Source: Candidatus Brocadia sinica JPN1 (GTDB lineage Bacteria; Planctomycetota; Brocadiia; Brocadiales; Brocadiaceae). From it: a stretch of 64,000 bases of DNA. Made by a program: the position numbers and the translations under genes. A model generated the notes under the pieces. It searched no databases. It had not been told where the DNA came from and saw only the letters and a program-made list of their open reading frames with translations. Where the stretch lies: NCBI RefSeq assembly GCF_000949635.1, contig NZ_BAFN01000001.1, positions 62,001-126,000 of the forward strand, in the 5' to 3' direction. Below, one piece after another: positions 19,333-27,471 of the stretch; position 1 is the first letter of the stretch; every line of letters starts with the position of its first letter.

Positions 19333-19438
19333 AAATAAGCAATAGTGCCTTTTACCAAAAGTTCAAATATAATTATTTATTTAAATATAGTAAAATATTC
19401 CCATAATTCAACTATTTTTTTGAAAATTATGCTCGGTA

Positions 19439-19615
19439 ATGAAACTGATGATTTTCATCTCACCGCTACATTTTGAAGAGTACAGGTATCGCTGTTCAGT
19501 ATGTAACAAAGAACTGTTGGTGAATGAAGCAATAGTGGATGCAGGAATTGGAATGGAGAAATTTAACAATGTATTAAACCTGTTGTTTAAGGCATTGTCA
19601 ACAGTCCAGACCTAA
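19439..19615 (+). CDS. Possible 58-residue protein with a CxxC pair
   Basis: An ATG-initiated frame of 58 codons with a CSVC pair (residues 19-22) and a helical C-terminal half. No SD is visible and the product resembles a fragment of a larger protein. It is the only candidate gene in the 19333-19797 gap, which otherwise is AT-rich and shows nothing recognisable. Confidence 0.25.
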   Translation: MKLMIFISPLHFEEYRYRCSVCNKELLVNEAIVDAGIGMEKFNNVLNLLFKALSTVQT

Positions 19616-19797
19616 ATATTTTTTCAAATCTTCCGATAATTAATGAAGCTTAAACCTATATTGAATACTTTAGACAGCTATTGAATATTCTAGAACGCAT
19701 GAGAATACTTGAGAATATCTTAACATGTATAATTAATGTCGTTAAATTAAACAAGATTTTTCTTGTAGCAAAAACTCCAGAAAAAAAGGAGAAATGT

Positions 19798-20478
19798 ATG
19801 TGGTTGACAATAGGAAAAAAGGTGAATAGCAGTTTTGTAGTAATAACCCTGATAGTAACGATTATTGGTGGCTTGGTTTTGCATTGGATAACGGACTCTA
19901 AAGCAACTAACCAGACAATGTTAAAGATAATAACACCATCCATGATCGGAGTTGAAACTCTTTGTGGATTAGCCCTTAGCACAGTACGGGGTTCTATTTC
20001 CTCTGGAAATGAAAGATATATTCAAGACCTTGAGAATAGAAACAATGCTGCACATCTTTATTTTAATCTAAACCTTGCATCCTTATGCAAATCGATAGAT
20101 GAAAAGGCAGATGAACTATTGACTATCCTTGAAGGTATGCCATCTTCAGAGATGGCAAAAGATGCTCAGTTGGCTACGGCACATTTCAGGGCAGGAATAG
20201 CACATTCTGGTTTTGCAATATCGGAATTTCTGAAAATGCCAGATGAAGCATATGTAAAGGAGTATGAAGCTGCAGTCGTTTTGCGTAAGAAGGGATTAGC
20301 CGACTTGCAGGTATGCTCAAAATGGTTAACCGGCAGTGCTCAGGAAGTGATTGACAACCTACGAGACGAGGATGAACAACTTATAAACCATGCGAAAAGG
20401 GTGTTTGAGATACAGAGGGGAAATGATTATCAATTTAACCCAAGATATCTGAAGGAAAAATTCGTATATAATCCTTAA
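19798..20478 (+). CDS. Single-span sensor-like membrane protein, truncated chemoreceptor type
   Basis: Seen: one N-terminal membrane helix (TIGKKVNSSFVVITLIVTIIGGLVLHW) resembling the start of methyl-accepting chemotaxis proteins, then about 190 mainly helical residues. There is no HAMP and no cytoplasmic signalling domain. The start is set at ATG 19798 because AAGGAGA lies five bases upstream; an in-frame ATG at 19681 would add an unlikely leader. Either a stand-alone four-helix sensory protein or the periplasmic stump of a receptor. No chemotaxis genes are nearby. Confidence 0.6.
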   Translation: MWLTIGKKVNSSFVVITLIVTIIGGLVLHWITDSKATNQTMLKIITPSMIGVETLCGLALSTVRGSISSGNERYIQDLENRNNAAHLYFNLNLASLCKSIDEKADELLTILEGMPSSEMAKDAQLATAHFRAGIAHSGFAISEFLKMPDEAYVKEYEAAVVLRKKGLADLQVCSKWLTGSAQEVIDNLRDEDEQLINHAKRVFEIQRGNDYQFNPRYLKEKFVYNP

Positions 20479-20587
20479 AACACAAAAAGGATACAATCAT
20501 TTTCATGATTCCTGAAAGATTCTTATCTACGTTCATTTTTTCGTAACCGATTCCTTCTTTAATGTGATGTTTTTCAACCAATCTTCC

Positions 20588-21673
20588 TTACTCCCCTTCA
20601 GATTTACATACAAAAGCGATTAGGCGTTCCACAAGCAAGTAAACCAGTCCGGAGAAGGCGGTCAGCCAGGCCGATAGCGCTATGTATACAAAGCAGCGTG
20701 GAATCACGTGCAGAAATTCAAGATCCATCGCCCGGGCCATCTGAAATGTGCAAGCGGTATACATGCCCAGAGGAAAGATCGCTCCCCAATATAAGGGGTC
20801 GTACCGCAACGGAAATCGTTTGTAGACATACCTCCAGGCGGCCAGAATAAAAAGCATGGGGATCCACCACGTCCCGGTCGCCCAAAAAAACACCGTAAAA
20901 CCCTTCAGAAAGGGGAGCAGTGACCGAAGGAATGGAGCGTCAGGAGCGTTGATAATCAACAGAGAACCGGCAAGTGTGGAGATGGCCATCGCACCCATGT
21001 TGATCCAGTAAGGTGGCGTCAGGTCACCGGGAGAAAACCTGAAGAACGTGTAACGGTAGAAAATGAGGGAAATCATCCAGATGTAGAGCATGCCGCCCCA
21101 CAACCACATGGACAGGGCAAAGAAATTTACCTCACGCTTATACGGTTGTTCCCAGTGTGATGCTATGAGGGCGCTCAGGACAGCGATCGACTGGGTGGAA
21201 ACGACAGCAAGCAGCCACGCACCGGTAATGCCCTCATCCAGAAGCGGCTTATTTTCCTTAATGGTAAGTGCAGTAAAAATGGTGTAGGTCAGAGCTATCC
21301 AGAGGACGATTCCCAGAATCCATAAAAATATTGCTATGCGGTAGTTTCCTGAGATCAACACGAACTGGCTGCCGAGAACGCAGGATCCGGCAATGGACGT
21401 GAAGAAACCAGGCCCACGTTTATGGTCGACCATATCGCTGAAGAACTGTCTCCTGAACCAAATGACTCGCAACACATTCAAGAACCATAAGATCAAATAA
21501 ACGATGATATTCAGCCAGAACAGGGCAAAAGCGACAAATCGCATTCCTAACAAGTGGGCTGCGATGGAAATAATACCCGTGGCCATAACCATTGCAAAAT
21601 AGGCCGGGGACAAATCCTTTACACTCTCTTTCAGGCCATTCCTGAGAAGTGAATAAGTGTCAACAAGAACCAT
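20588..21673 (-). CDS. TDT-family transporter (TehA/SLAC1/Mae1-like)
   Basis: Ten-helix anion or dicarboxylate channel family. Seen: 361 residues with LSPAYFAMVMATGIISIAAHLLG at about 21-43 (family signature), GPGFFTSIAGSCVLGSQFVL and regular hydrophobic segments to the end. The substrate is not predictable (malate, sulfite, tellurite or nitrate are known for relatives). Odd: the first residues, MVLVDTYSLL, do not look like a TDT start but do resemble the beginning of a VapC toxin (MxLVDTSVxI), and the ATG sits exactly where VapC should begin, one base after the vapB stop. The gene may therefore be a natural junction between vapC and the transporter. Confidence 0.82.
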   Translation of the reverse strand: MVLVDTYSLLRNGLKESVKDLSPAYFAMVMATGIISIAAHLLGMRFVAFALFWLNIIVYLILWFLNVLRVIWFRRQFFSDMVDHKRGPGFFTSIAGSCVLGSQFVLISGNYRIAIFLWILGIVLWIALTYTIFTALTIKENKPLLDEGITGAWLLAVVSTQSIAVLSALIASHWEQPYKREVNFFALSMWLWGGMLYIWMISLIFYRYTFFRFSPGDLTPPYWINMGAMAISTLAGSLLIINAPDAPFLRSLLPFLKGFTVFFWATGTWWIPMLFILAAWRYVYKRFPLRYDPLYWGAIFPLGMYTACTFQMARAMDLEFLHVIPRCFVYIALSAWLTAFSGLVYLLVERLIAFVCKSEGE

Positions 21674-21674
21674 C

Positions 21675-21872
21675 TTATGTGCCTGCCGCTCTTCTGCGGG
21701 GTATTATCTCTAATTTCTTTTCAGTTCCCCCCAGTTTCGCAAGTCTCCTGGCACTTTCTCTCGCGATAAGTGCTTCGAGGCCGAGCCTGACCAGAGACGT
21801 CTTTTCCTTAATACCGGTCAACTTCGTTGCCTTATCAAGCAATTCATCTTCTATGTTTATTGTTGTTCTCAT
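21675..21872 (-). CDS. VapB-type antitoxin without a toxin gene
   Basis: Seen: 65 residues starting MRTTINIEDELLDKATKLTG, the ribbon-helix-helix domain of DUF2191/VapB antitoxins, with a basic C-terminus. The start at 21872 is fixed by AGGAGGT six bases upstream; a longer frame to 21977 is unlikely. Known: VapB neutralises the PIN-domain RNase VapC encoded immediately downstream. Here the next gene is the TDT transporter; no PIN domain is present. Either an orphan antitoxin or the survivor of a deletion. Confidence 0.8.
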   Translation of the reverse strand: MRTTINIEDELLDKATKLTGIKEKTSLVRLGLEALIARESARRLAKLGGTEKKLEIIPRRRAAGT

Positions 21873-22128
21873 GAACTTACCTCCTGTTAAATATGCATTA
21901 TTGTATGTATTAGCATGCATTGAAAAGATATCATTGTCAAGAAATATCTGGTACGCATATGGGGTTAGAGTTATCATAACAGTTCAACCCACCGCAGAGA
22001 CGCAAAAGACGCAAAGAAAAACTTTAACCAGTAATTATGTTAATAGGGCAAAAAACAGCGTCATTACTACTGCACTGAATACACCAATCAATTAATTTAC
22101 CTCATTACCCGTATTTCCCAGCGGTAAG

Positions 22129-22347
22129 TTATTCTCCACTTTCCTGCAATACCTGGTGGGTTCCACCGCATTTGTTGCAACGAAAAGCGCCTGGTTCAAT
22201 CTCTCCGTGCTCATACATGGTTGCCAACTCCATTGCATGTTCTTCCGTGTTGGCATACGCAACGAGGGTGTCCAGTTCGGTGTAAATCTTGTAACAATTG
22301 AATGGATGTACCTCACCGTCTACAATTGCATATAAATTTTTGCTCAT
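22129..22347 (-). CDS. Small conserved-type protein with a zinc-ribbon-like C-terminus
   Basis: Seen: 72 residues, MSKNLYAIVDGEVHPFN at the start and one CNKCGG pair near the C-terminus. The ATG at 22347 has a GGAAAGGGGGA SD just upstream. No membrane segment or signal peptide. Function unknown. It is the last host gene before the integrated element; the 290 bp between it and the element boundary should hold the original hypD upstream region. Confidence 0.6.
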   Translation of the reverse strand: MSKNLYAIVDGEVHPFNCYKIYTELDTLVAYANTEEHAMELATMYEHGEIEPGAFRCNKCGGTHQVLQESGE

Positions 22348-22636
22348 ATTTTCCCCCTTTCCTGAAGTATTTTTTTTAAACTTAACACCAGAGTACACTG
22401 AGAAATCTCTGAAAATCAACAAGTTACAAGTTTTATAGCCTCATTCCGCTGTATCTATTATTTCCTGGCTCAGTATACACGATCTAATCTTCTGATATTA
22501 ACCCACGCAATAAAACTATACAAAAATACGCCAAAACAAACAATATGAAATTGCCTTGAATCGGCTGAGATTAAAAGTAAAATCAAGAAATATTGGTTCT
22601 TCGGGAAATAGCGTTGAAACAAGGTATGAATAACAC

Positions 22637-22660
22637 CTTTTGATATTTTCTATGAAATAC
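22637..22660 (+). repeat. attL: Left attachment site (attL) of the integrated element
   Basis: A 24-bp sequence (begins CTTTTGATATTTTC, ends ATGAAATAC) that recurs perfectly at 34482-34505. It lies 43 bp from the 3-prime end of the integrase gene, as expected for the end of an integrase-bearing element. Its last nine bases are the first three codons of hypD. Sequence diverges at once outside the 24 bp on both sides. Confidence 0.9.
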
Positions 22661-22702
22661 CCGGATATTCCACAACACATTGATAAGTAAGGACTTATAA
22701 AA

Positions 22703-23905
22703 TTACGCAGTTTTATAAATCGTACGTAGCTCGTACTCTTTCAAGCTTAGAACATGTTTGGTGAATTTTTCAACAGCTTCTTTCTTGTCGTCCAGGTCTC
22801 TATGGACATAGGTCATAGTAGTATTTAAATTTGTATGGCCGAGCATTTTTGATGCGATAGAAACGTCTTGAACAACCTCGGTGATTAAAGTTGCGTTGGT
22901 ATGACGCAATAAATGGAAGGAGGCACCAGATAGCCCCATCTTCTTAAACACCCTTATAAAATGATTACTGCACTCGCCAGCAATTTTATGATTCACTTCC
23001 CCATCGTAAAATAAGTGCTCCTTTGCATCGCCTGCCGATTCCTTATACTTCTTTAATTCTCCCACCAGATAACTTGACAACGGCAAGGCGACAACCCTCC
23101 CTGTCTTCTGTGCAATGGTCGTAAGCGTTGCATTCTGGAAGTCTATATTTGACCACTTTAAAGCCATGACATCCATGAGCCGAAGTCCTGTAAACATCCC
23201 TATAAGAATCGCCATGCGCTCCCGTCCCATAGGCAATACAGATTCATCAAGGATTCGCTTGATTTCTTCATTGGTCAATATCCTCTTGCGGGTCTCATCC
23301 ACCTTTAACCGCTTAACCCCCTGCATAGGATTACTGTTTACCACCCGCTCTTGTACAGCCATATCAAGAATAAGCCTTAAGACAGAACAATACTGATTCA
23401 CGGTAGAAGCCTTTGCCCCATCTTTTTGCACAATATCCGTGCAGAATCGTTGTATCAGGACAGCATTAAGTTTAGATACCTCGAAGCCTCCAAGATGTTT
23501 TGCAATGGCATTCACCGCCGTTTGACGGTTCACAAAAGTGTTTTCTGGCACACTCCCCTTGATATACTCTAAATACTTTCTGGAATAGGCTTCCACCGTG
23601 ACTTTAGGCATTTTCTGCAAGATAGGAAGGTCGAATAACCCCCTTTGAACATTTCTTACTATCTCTTGGTATGCCTCTTTTGCTTCCGTCTTCGTGAATC
23701 CGGGTTTTACAATGCTTCGCCAAGTTCCGTGCTGATCCCTAAACTCTATTGACCATCCCCCGCATGGACTTGGCACGTCCTCTGGACAGTATTTTCCGCG
23801 CTTGCCGTTACAACTAACACCACCCTGAATAACCTTGCCATATCTATCCCCTTCCACCCGCTTGCCCTTGCATGCTGAATGATATTTTTTCCACCTTACC
23901 GCCAT
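22703..23905 (-). CDS. int: Tyrosine recombinase / phage integrase
   Basis: Catalyses site-specific insertion and excision of the element. Seen: 400 residues; Cys-rich N-terminal region (residues ~10-50), SAM-like core-binding domain at about 105-185, and catalytic domain with the first Arg in GMFTGLRLMDV, HLLRHTNAT (His/Arg box) and the final MLGHTNLNTTMTYVHRD with the nucleophilic Tyr. Complete. It starts with ATG 35 bp after a terminator-like hairpin, so it is probably a separate transcription unit, and ends 43 bp from attL. Confidence 0.95.
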   Translation of the reverse strand: MAVRWKKYHSACKGKRVEGDRYGKVIQGGVSCNGKRGKYCPEDVPSPCGGWSIEFRDQHGTWRSIVKPGFTKTEAKEAYQEIVRNVQRGLFDLPILQKMPKVTVEAYSRKYLEYIKGSVPENTFVNRQTAVNAIAKHLGGFEVSKLNAVLIQRFCTDIVQKDGAKASTVNQYCSVLRLILDMAVQERVVNSNPMQGVKRLKVDETRKRILTNEEIKRILDESVLPMGRERMAILIGMFTGLRLMDVMALKWSNIDFQNATLTTIAQKTGRVVALPLSSYLVGELKKYKESAGDAKEHLFYDGEVNHKIAGECSNHFIRVFKKMGLSGASFHLLRHTNATLITEVVQDVSIASKMLGHTNLNTTMTYVHRDLDDKKEAVEKFTKHVLSLKEYELRTIYKTA

Positions 23906-23918
23906 TATTCCACCGTCC

Positions 23919-23980
23919 TTTCATGGAATAAAAAAAGAAGGCAGTTAACCAAGTGTAGGACGGTACACCTGGCCACTGCC
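23919..23980 (-). terminator. Hairpin with U-run before int; copy 1 of a repeated RNA structure
   Basis: On the minus strand the 41 bases 23980-23940 form a stem (GGCAGT/ACTGCC, then CCAGGTGTA/TACACTTGG) with the six-base loop CCGTCC, followed by CTTCTTTTTTTATT. As an intrinsic terminator it would end the zinc-ribbon transcript before int. The upper stem and loop match the hairpin at 24287-24333 with compensatory changes, so it may also have a specific function. Confidence 0.75.
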
Positions 23981-24056
23981 TTTGATTGCCTGAGTCTCCC
24001 CAAGCAAATATTGTTTTGCGTTTCCGTCCAAACGCCATCGTATCTAAAGTTAACTT

Positions 24057-24263
24057 CTAAGCTGCTTCGCTTGCTTCCAACTGCCTGGCTTTCTTCTCGC
24101 TCTCATTCATCTCGACAATAGCTTCATTTATCACCGCTCGCGGTATTGCTGCCCCACCGTTGCAGCCGTTGGGACATTTACCTGTGGCTATCCCATCAGA
24201 CAAAACATAGAGTTCTAACTTCCCATTACAAATTGTGCAAAATACTTCAAACGTGCTATCCAT
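24057..24263 (-). CDS. Small zinc-ribbon protein of the element
   Basis: Seen: 68 residues with CTIC (residues 9-12) and CPNGC (about 30-34), a four-Cys zinc-ribbon pattern, then a charged helical tail (NEAIVEMNESEKKARQLEASE). Start fixed at ATG 24263 by AAAAAAGGAGG upstream. It is preceded by its own promoter (24399-24427) and a structured leader. Function unknown; size and position suggest a regulator or DNA-binding accessory of the element. Confidence 0.65.
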   Translation of the reverse strand: MDSTFEVFCTICNGKLELYVLSDGIATGKCPNGCNGGAAIPRAVINEAIVEMNESEKKARQLEASEAA

Positions 24264-24286
24264 ACAGCCTCCTTTTTTCAACATAA

Positions 24287-24333
24287 AGGGCAACAAAGCT
24301 AAGTGCAAGGCAGTGCACCTAACTTGTTGCCCT
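24287..24333 (-). ncRNA. Structured leader hairpin; copy 2 of a repeated RNA structure
   Basis: On the minus strand 24333-24287 folds into one long hairpin: AGGGCAACAA pairs with TTGTTGCCCT, then GTTAGGTGCA pairs with TGCACTTAGC, with loop CTGCCT. No U-run follows; the SD AAAAAAGGAGG of the zinc-ribbon gene begins about a dozen bases later. It therefore sits in the 5-prime leader of that gene. Compared with the hairpin at 23940-23980, the 22-base core differs only by transitions, two of them compensatory pair changes; both are preceded by GGCAAT and a second GGCA. Confidence 0.6.
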
Positions 24334-24398
24334 CTATTGCCCGATTTTTTCAGGCATATATCTTTAGCGTCTGCCTACGCCGTTATCAATGGACATAT

Positions 24399-24427
24399 GT
24401 ATTACCGTACTCTTAAACCATTGTCAA
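24399..24427 (-). promoter_or_regulatory. Candidate sigma-70 promoter for the zinc-ribbon gene and its leader
   Basis: Minus strand: TTGACA (24427-24422), a 17-base spacer, TAATAC (24404-24399). This is near-consensus. Transcription would start around 24392, giving a leader of about 130 bases that includes a small GCGT/ACGC hairpin and the long hairpin at 24333-24287. It lies 120 bp beyond the methylase stop. Confidence 0.6.
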
Positions 24428-24548
24428 GTACTACCTGTAGCATGCTAAATATAGCAAGGCAACCCCGTCCAGATCATCCAGCATACCGCCCTGATTACTT
24501 CGGAACCTATCAGCCAGATAAGGTAATCCGTATATGGATACAACCTCA

Positions 24549-25382
24549 TTAGTTTGCCTCCAAAAAGTTTGCTGTTCTTGCAGGTTCAAAATTCGTGTAC
24601 AATACCTCAACGGTTCTTGGCTTTGATTCCCCTGTTGATTTATGGCTGCCCTTGAAGCTTGAATACTCATGCCGATGCCAGCCCCGGTACAATTCATCGT
24701 ATAGGCCGTTCTGATAATGTGAGATCATGGCCTTACCCTTTATGCCGTGAAGTAGCTCTGCAAGGGTACGGTGGTCTTCCGATGCAAAGGAATCCTTGCC
24801 GTAATAATGTTCTGCATTCAGATAGGGAGGATCGCAATAAAACAGGGTGTCTTCTGAATCATACCGTTTGATACATTCGCCATAAGGCAAATTTTCAATG
24901 GTAACGTTCCGCAACCTCCTGGCTATGTCCTCAAAGATATCAATGGCCGTCCTGAATGATTGCGCCGGGTTCCGTCCGGTGGTAGAAGGTAGAGCAAACC
25001 CGCCCCGCCTCATATCAGCCCCATAGGTAGAACGATTCAGGTAATACCACTGTGTAGAAGCTTCCACAGGATCGCCAGGGATATTCCCTTTCTTCCAGTT
25101 TGTTCTTATCTCCTGCCATAGACTTCTGGAATAAGGCATAAGATTTAAGAAGTTAATCAACATTTGGCATTTCCCCGGTTCCTGAATGACCTTGAAAAAA
25201 TTCACCAGGTGATTATCAATATCGCTGAGGACTTCCACCTGGGAAGGTCTCTTGGCAAAGAGAAGATGCCCAGCTCCTGCAAAGGGTTCGACATAACAAA
25301 CATGCTCAGGAACCTTCTCGGATAACCAGCCAACAAGAAAACTTTTACCGCCTATGCGATTAACAGGTGATTTTAATTTCAT
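24549..25382 (-). CDS. D12-class DNA adenine N6-methyltransferase
   Basis: Methylates adenine in DNA. Seen: 277 residues; N-terminal SPVNRIGGKSFLVGWL, SAM-binding motif I YVEPFAGAGHLLFA at about 30-43, catalytic motif IV DPPYLNAEHYYG at about 184-195. Complete and typical for Dam-like phage methylases. No restriction endonuclease is adjacent, so it is probably an orphan methylase protecting or regulating the element. The target is not predictable by eye. Confidence 0.92.
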   Translation of the reverse strand: MKLKSPVNRIGGKSFLVGWLSEKVPEHVCYVEPFAGAGHLLFAKRPSQVEVLSDIDNHLVNFFKVIQEPGKCQMLINFLNLMPYSRSLWQEIRTNWKKGNIPGDPVEASTQWYYLNRSTYGADMRRGGFALPSTTGRNPAQSFRTAIDIFEDIARRLRNVTIENLPYGECIKRYDSEDTLFYCDPPYLNAEHYYGKDSFASEDHRTLAELLHGIKGKAMISHYQNGLYDELYRGWHRHEYSSFKGSHKSTGESKPRTVEVLYTNFEPARTANFLEAN

Positions 25383-25427
25383 ATAGTTTTACATCTCCTT
25401 AATTGCTGTTCTAAGAATCCACCAAAA

Positions 25428-26288
25428 TTAGAAACTATTGGCGACAGAACCCACCCCCTGTCCAGCCGTGCTACCAATCATAAGCCCTGGTGGTCCACCA
25501 AGCATGAAACCACCAACAGCACCACCGATAGTCAACGCTACGCCCATTATGGTTCCTAACGGCGATGGCTTGTAGTTCGGCGTAGAAACCGTCCGTTCTG
25601 CACCAACAAGCGACCTAACGGCATTACCAAGTATCTCCAAATTACGCACTTCGTTGATCCTTGCGTCAAACCACTTGCGATATTCTGCATCAAGCGACCC
25701 CTGCTCATACTCCCTTGCGTACAAACCAGCCGTGCGCAATAATTCCGCATCGGCTACAGATTGATAGCCAAGTTCAATAGCATGCGATAAGACTCTGTCC
25801 TGCCTTGAGCGTTCATTGTGGTAATTAAGAAAAGACAGCTTGGTCTCTTCGCTATCGTAGAATATCTGTGTATTTACCAAGTCAAGCACTAAGTGTTCCT
25901 TATCATCCCCCATTAAGTACGGTGAATCACCATCAATATACGATTTGATGTTATTGTCATAAGTAGACTTGGCGCTATCGATTACATTGCTAACAGCCTT
26001 GCGAAAATCGGCATCATTACCTTCTAGAAAACTGCCATACAAAACGTTTTTAGTGTAATCGATCCCCACGGCTACAAGCGGGTCTCCGCCTCTCCCACGT
26101 TCAGCGAGCGCATTTATTGCGTCAATTTCGTCCTGTGTCTGCTTTGCGTAAATACTCCCCGTGTATTCTGTGTCTTTGTTCTCATTGTAGAGTTTTTTCG
26201 CCCGATCTAAATATATCGCGGCGCTGTTGTCTGCCCACGACGGCAGATTGCGAATTACTGTAGTTGACGACCCGCTTCCTTTATTCAT
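25428..26288 (-). CDS. Virion-like protein B (paralogue of the next gene)
   Basis: Seen: 286 residues. N-terminus LPSWADNSAAIYLDRAKKLY followed by EYTGSIYAKQT, a pattern found in podovirus tail or internal virion proteins (W..YL.RA...Y.G..A). Middle part mostly helical with LYAREYEQGSLDAEYRKW and GNAVRSLVG, then a Gly-rich hydrophobic C-terminus (GVALTIGGAVGGFMLGG) as in membrane-active ejection proteins. It shares GNAVRSLVG and the overall plan with 26303-27286; the two are 14 bp apart. The virion role is inferred; no database match could be run. Confidence 0.6.
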   Translation of the reverse strand: MNKGSGSSTTVIRNLPSWADNSAAIYLDRAKKLYNENKDTEYTGSIYAKQTQDEIDAINALAERGRGGDPLVAVGIDYTKNVLYGSFLEGNDADFRKAVSNVIDSAKSTYDNNIKSYIDGDSPYLMGDDKEHLVLDLVNTQIFYDSEETKLSFLNYHNERSRQDRVLSHAIELGYQSVADAELLRTAGLYAREYEQGSLDAEYRKWFDARINEVRNLEILGNAVRSLVGAERTVSTPNYKPSPLGTIMGVALTIGGAVGGFMLGGPPGLMIGSTAGQGVGSVANSF

Positions 26289-26302
26289 ACATCCTCGCTA
26301 TG

Positions 26303-27286
26303 TTATTGGGTTAAACTCGGCATTTGCCAGCCAAATATTTGCGCGCCTAATTGCGCCTGAGCGGATACTTCTGGACTTGTCAAACCTGTATCTAATTTGG
26401 GAGCCTGCCAACCAGCAATACTTTTACCAACATCAATATTATTCATACCGCTGTAATCTTGCTTCGACAGCGACATAGTATTGTTTTTGGTCTTACCGAA
26501 GTATTGCGCCGCTAGTCCAGCGCCTGCCAATGCTACTCCAGCGAATTGCGCAAAACCGCCTGGCCTATAAAACGGCCTGGTCTCAGAACTATACGACCCA
26601 ACTAAAGACCTCACGGCGTTACCGTGTATATCAAGCTTTGTTGCCTCATCGCCTTGCTCACTAACCCAAAGCCTATACTTGTCCTCCCTCTTGCCCTGCT
26701 TCCACTCCCTGTCGTAAAGAGCGCCATTGCGAATCAATTCTATGTCTCTTACGCTTTCGTGCCCATAAGGAATAACGTAGCCAAGTAGTCCAATCCTTCT
26801 GTTTTGTTCTGTCTCGTAATCGTCATAGAAAAGGTTTTCGCTTATCTGTAACAACCTCATAATTGTATTTTCGGTCGCCTTAGCCTTCCTTATTGCATGG
26901 CCACTACTACCCCAACACATCAACCGCAAAGCCTCATCGTCTATCGCCGGTATAATATCTTCCTTGAATTCCTTTATGATCAATTCAGCCTGCCTTGCAT
27001 ACTGTGCCTGTATCTTTGTGTTGATGTTAAGCGTTTTACCGCTCAGTATATCGTTTAAGAGTTCTTTGGCCTTCTCTACTATCGGCGAATGGTTTTTGCC
27101 TCTGTCAATAATAGCCTGTATGCCATCTGTTTCGTCAAAGTTTTGTTCGGCGTAGGTGTCGCCATCGTATCTGGTGCTATATACCTTTGTGCTTAGATTG
27201 GCCATGTTTTGCGCTTTTGCCAGATAGAGTTCGGCGTAACTTCTAGCCCAATCCGGCATGTTTTGAGATTCTACAGTACTACCCAT
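26303..27286 (-). CDS. Virion-like protein A (paralogue of the preceding gene)
   Basis: Seen: 327 residues. MPDWARSYAELYLAKAQNMA near the start, RYDGDTYAEQ, DIELIRNGALYDREWKQGKREDKY in the middle, GNAVRSLVG, then GGFAQFAGVALAGAGLAAQYFG and a hydrophilic tail containing GWQAPKL and GWQMPSL near-repeats. Clearly related in plan to 25428-26288. The start codon overlaps the stop of the HTH gene by one base (TAATG). Probably a tail-tip, ejection or capsid-decoration protein; a dedicated satellite function is possible. Confidence 0.6.
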   Translation of the reverse strand: MGSTVESQNMPDWARSYAELYLAKAQNMANLSTKVYSTRYDGDTYAEQNFDETDGIQAIIDRGKNHSPIVEKAKELLNDILSGKTLNINTKIQAQYARQAELIIKEFKEDIIPAIDDEALRLMCWGSSGHAIRKAKATENTIMRLLQISENLFYDDYETEQNRRIGLLGYVIPYGHESVRDIELIRNGALYDREWKQGKREDKYRLWVSEQGDEATKLDIHGNAVRSLVGSYSSETRPFYRPGGFAQFAGVALAGAGLAAQYFGKTKNNTMSLSKQDYSGMNNIDVGKSIAGWQAPKLDTGLTSPEVSAQAQLGAQIFGWQMPSLTQ

Positions 27287-27471
27287 TATTCAACCCTCCT
27301 CCCGTCAATAAACTCTAAAAGATTATCTACAGTGAACCTTACCCCGCGCTTACCTGTACCTATACAAGAAATCCGCCCTTCTTTTATCGCATTCCAAAGG
27401 GTGTCCTCCCGCATGTTGAAAAATCTGGCTGCGTCATCAAGCGTGAAAAAGCTTGCCTTATTCCTTATCAT
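27286..27471 (-). CDS. AlpA/Xis-like helix-turn-helix protein 1
   Basis: Seen: 61 residues, a single winged HTH of the excisionase/HTH-17 type (FFTLDDAARFFNMREDTLWNAIKEG, then RGVRFTVDNLLEFI). The ATG at 27471 overlaps the upstream HTH gene stop by ATGA. Known: AlpA proteins in satellites activate int or act as excisionase. Two such genes in tandem are unusual; one may be Xis and the other a regulator. Confidence 0.8.
   Translation of the reverse strand: MIRNKASFFTLDDAARFFNMREDTLWNAIKEGRISCIGTGKRGVRFTVDNLLEFIDGRRVE

Noticed and set aside
21985-22020. GCAGAGACGCAAAAGACGCAAAG stretch and the similar CGCAAAGGTGCAAAG near 44968
   Set aside because: Looks like a common intergenic repeat fragment; the ACGCAAAG resemblance to a GEMM riboswitch is not backed by the other consensus blocks.
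23844-24038. 64-residue frame overlapping the int start
   Set aside because: Runs across the terminator hairpin in a different frame from int and has no domain.
24549-25382. Dam-type methylase as part of a restriction-modification or defence system
   Set aside because: No endonuclease or other defence gene is adjacent; orphan phage-type methylase is the simpler reading.
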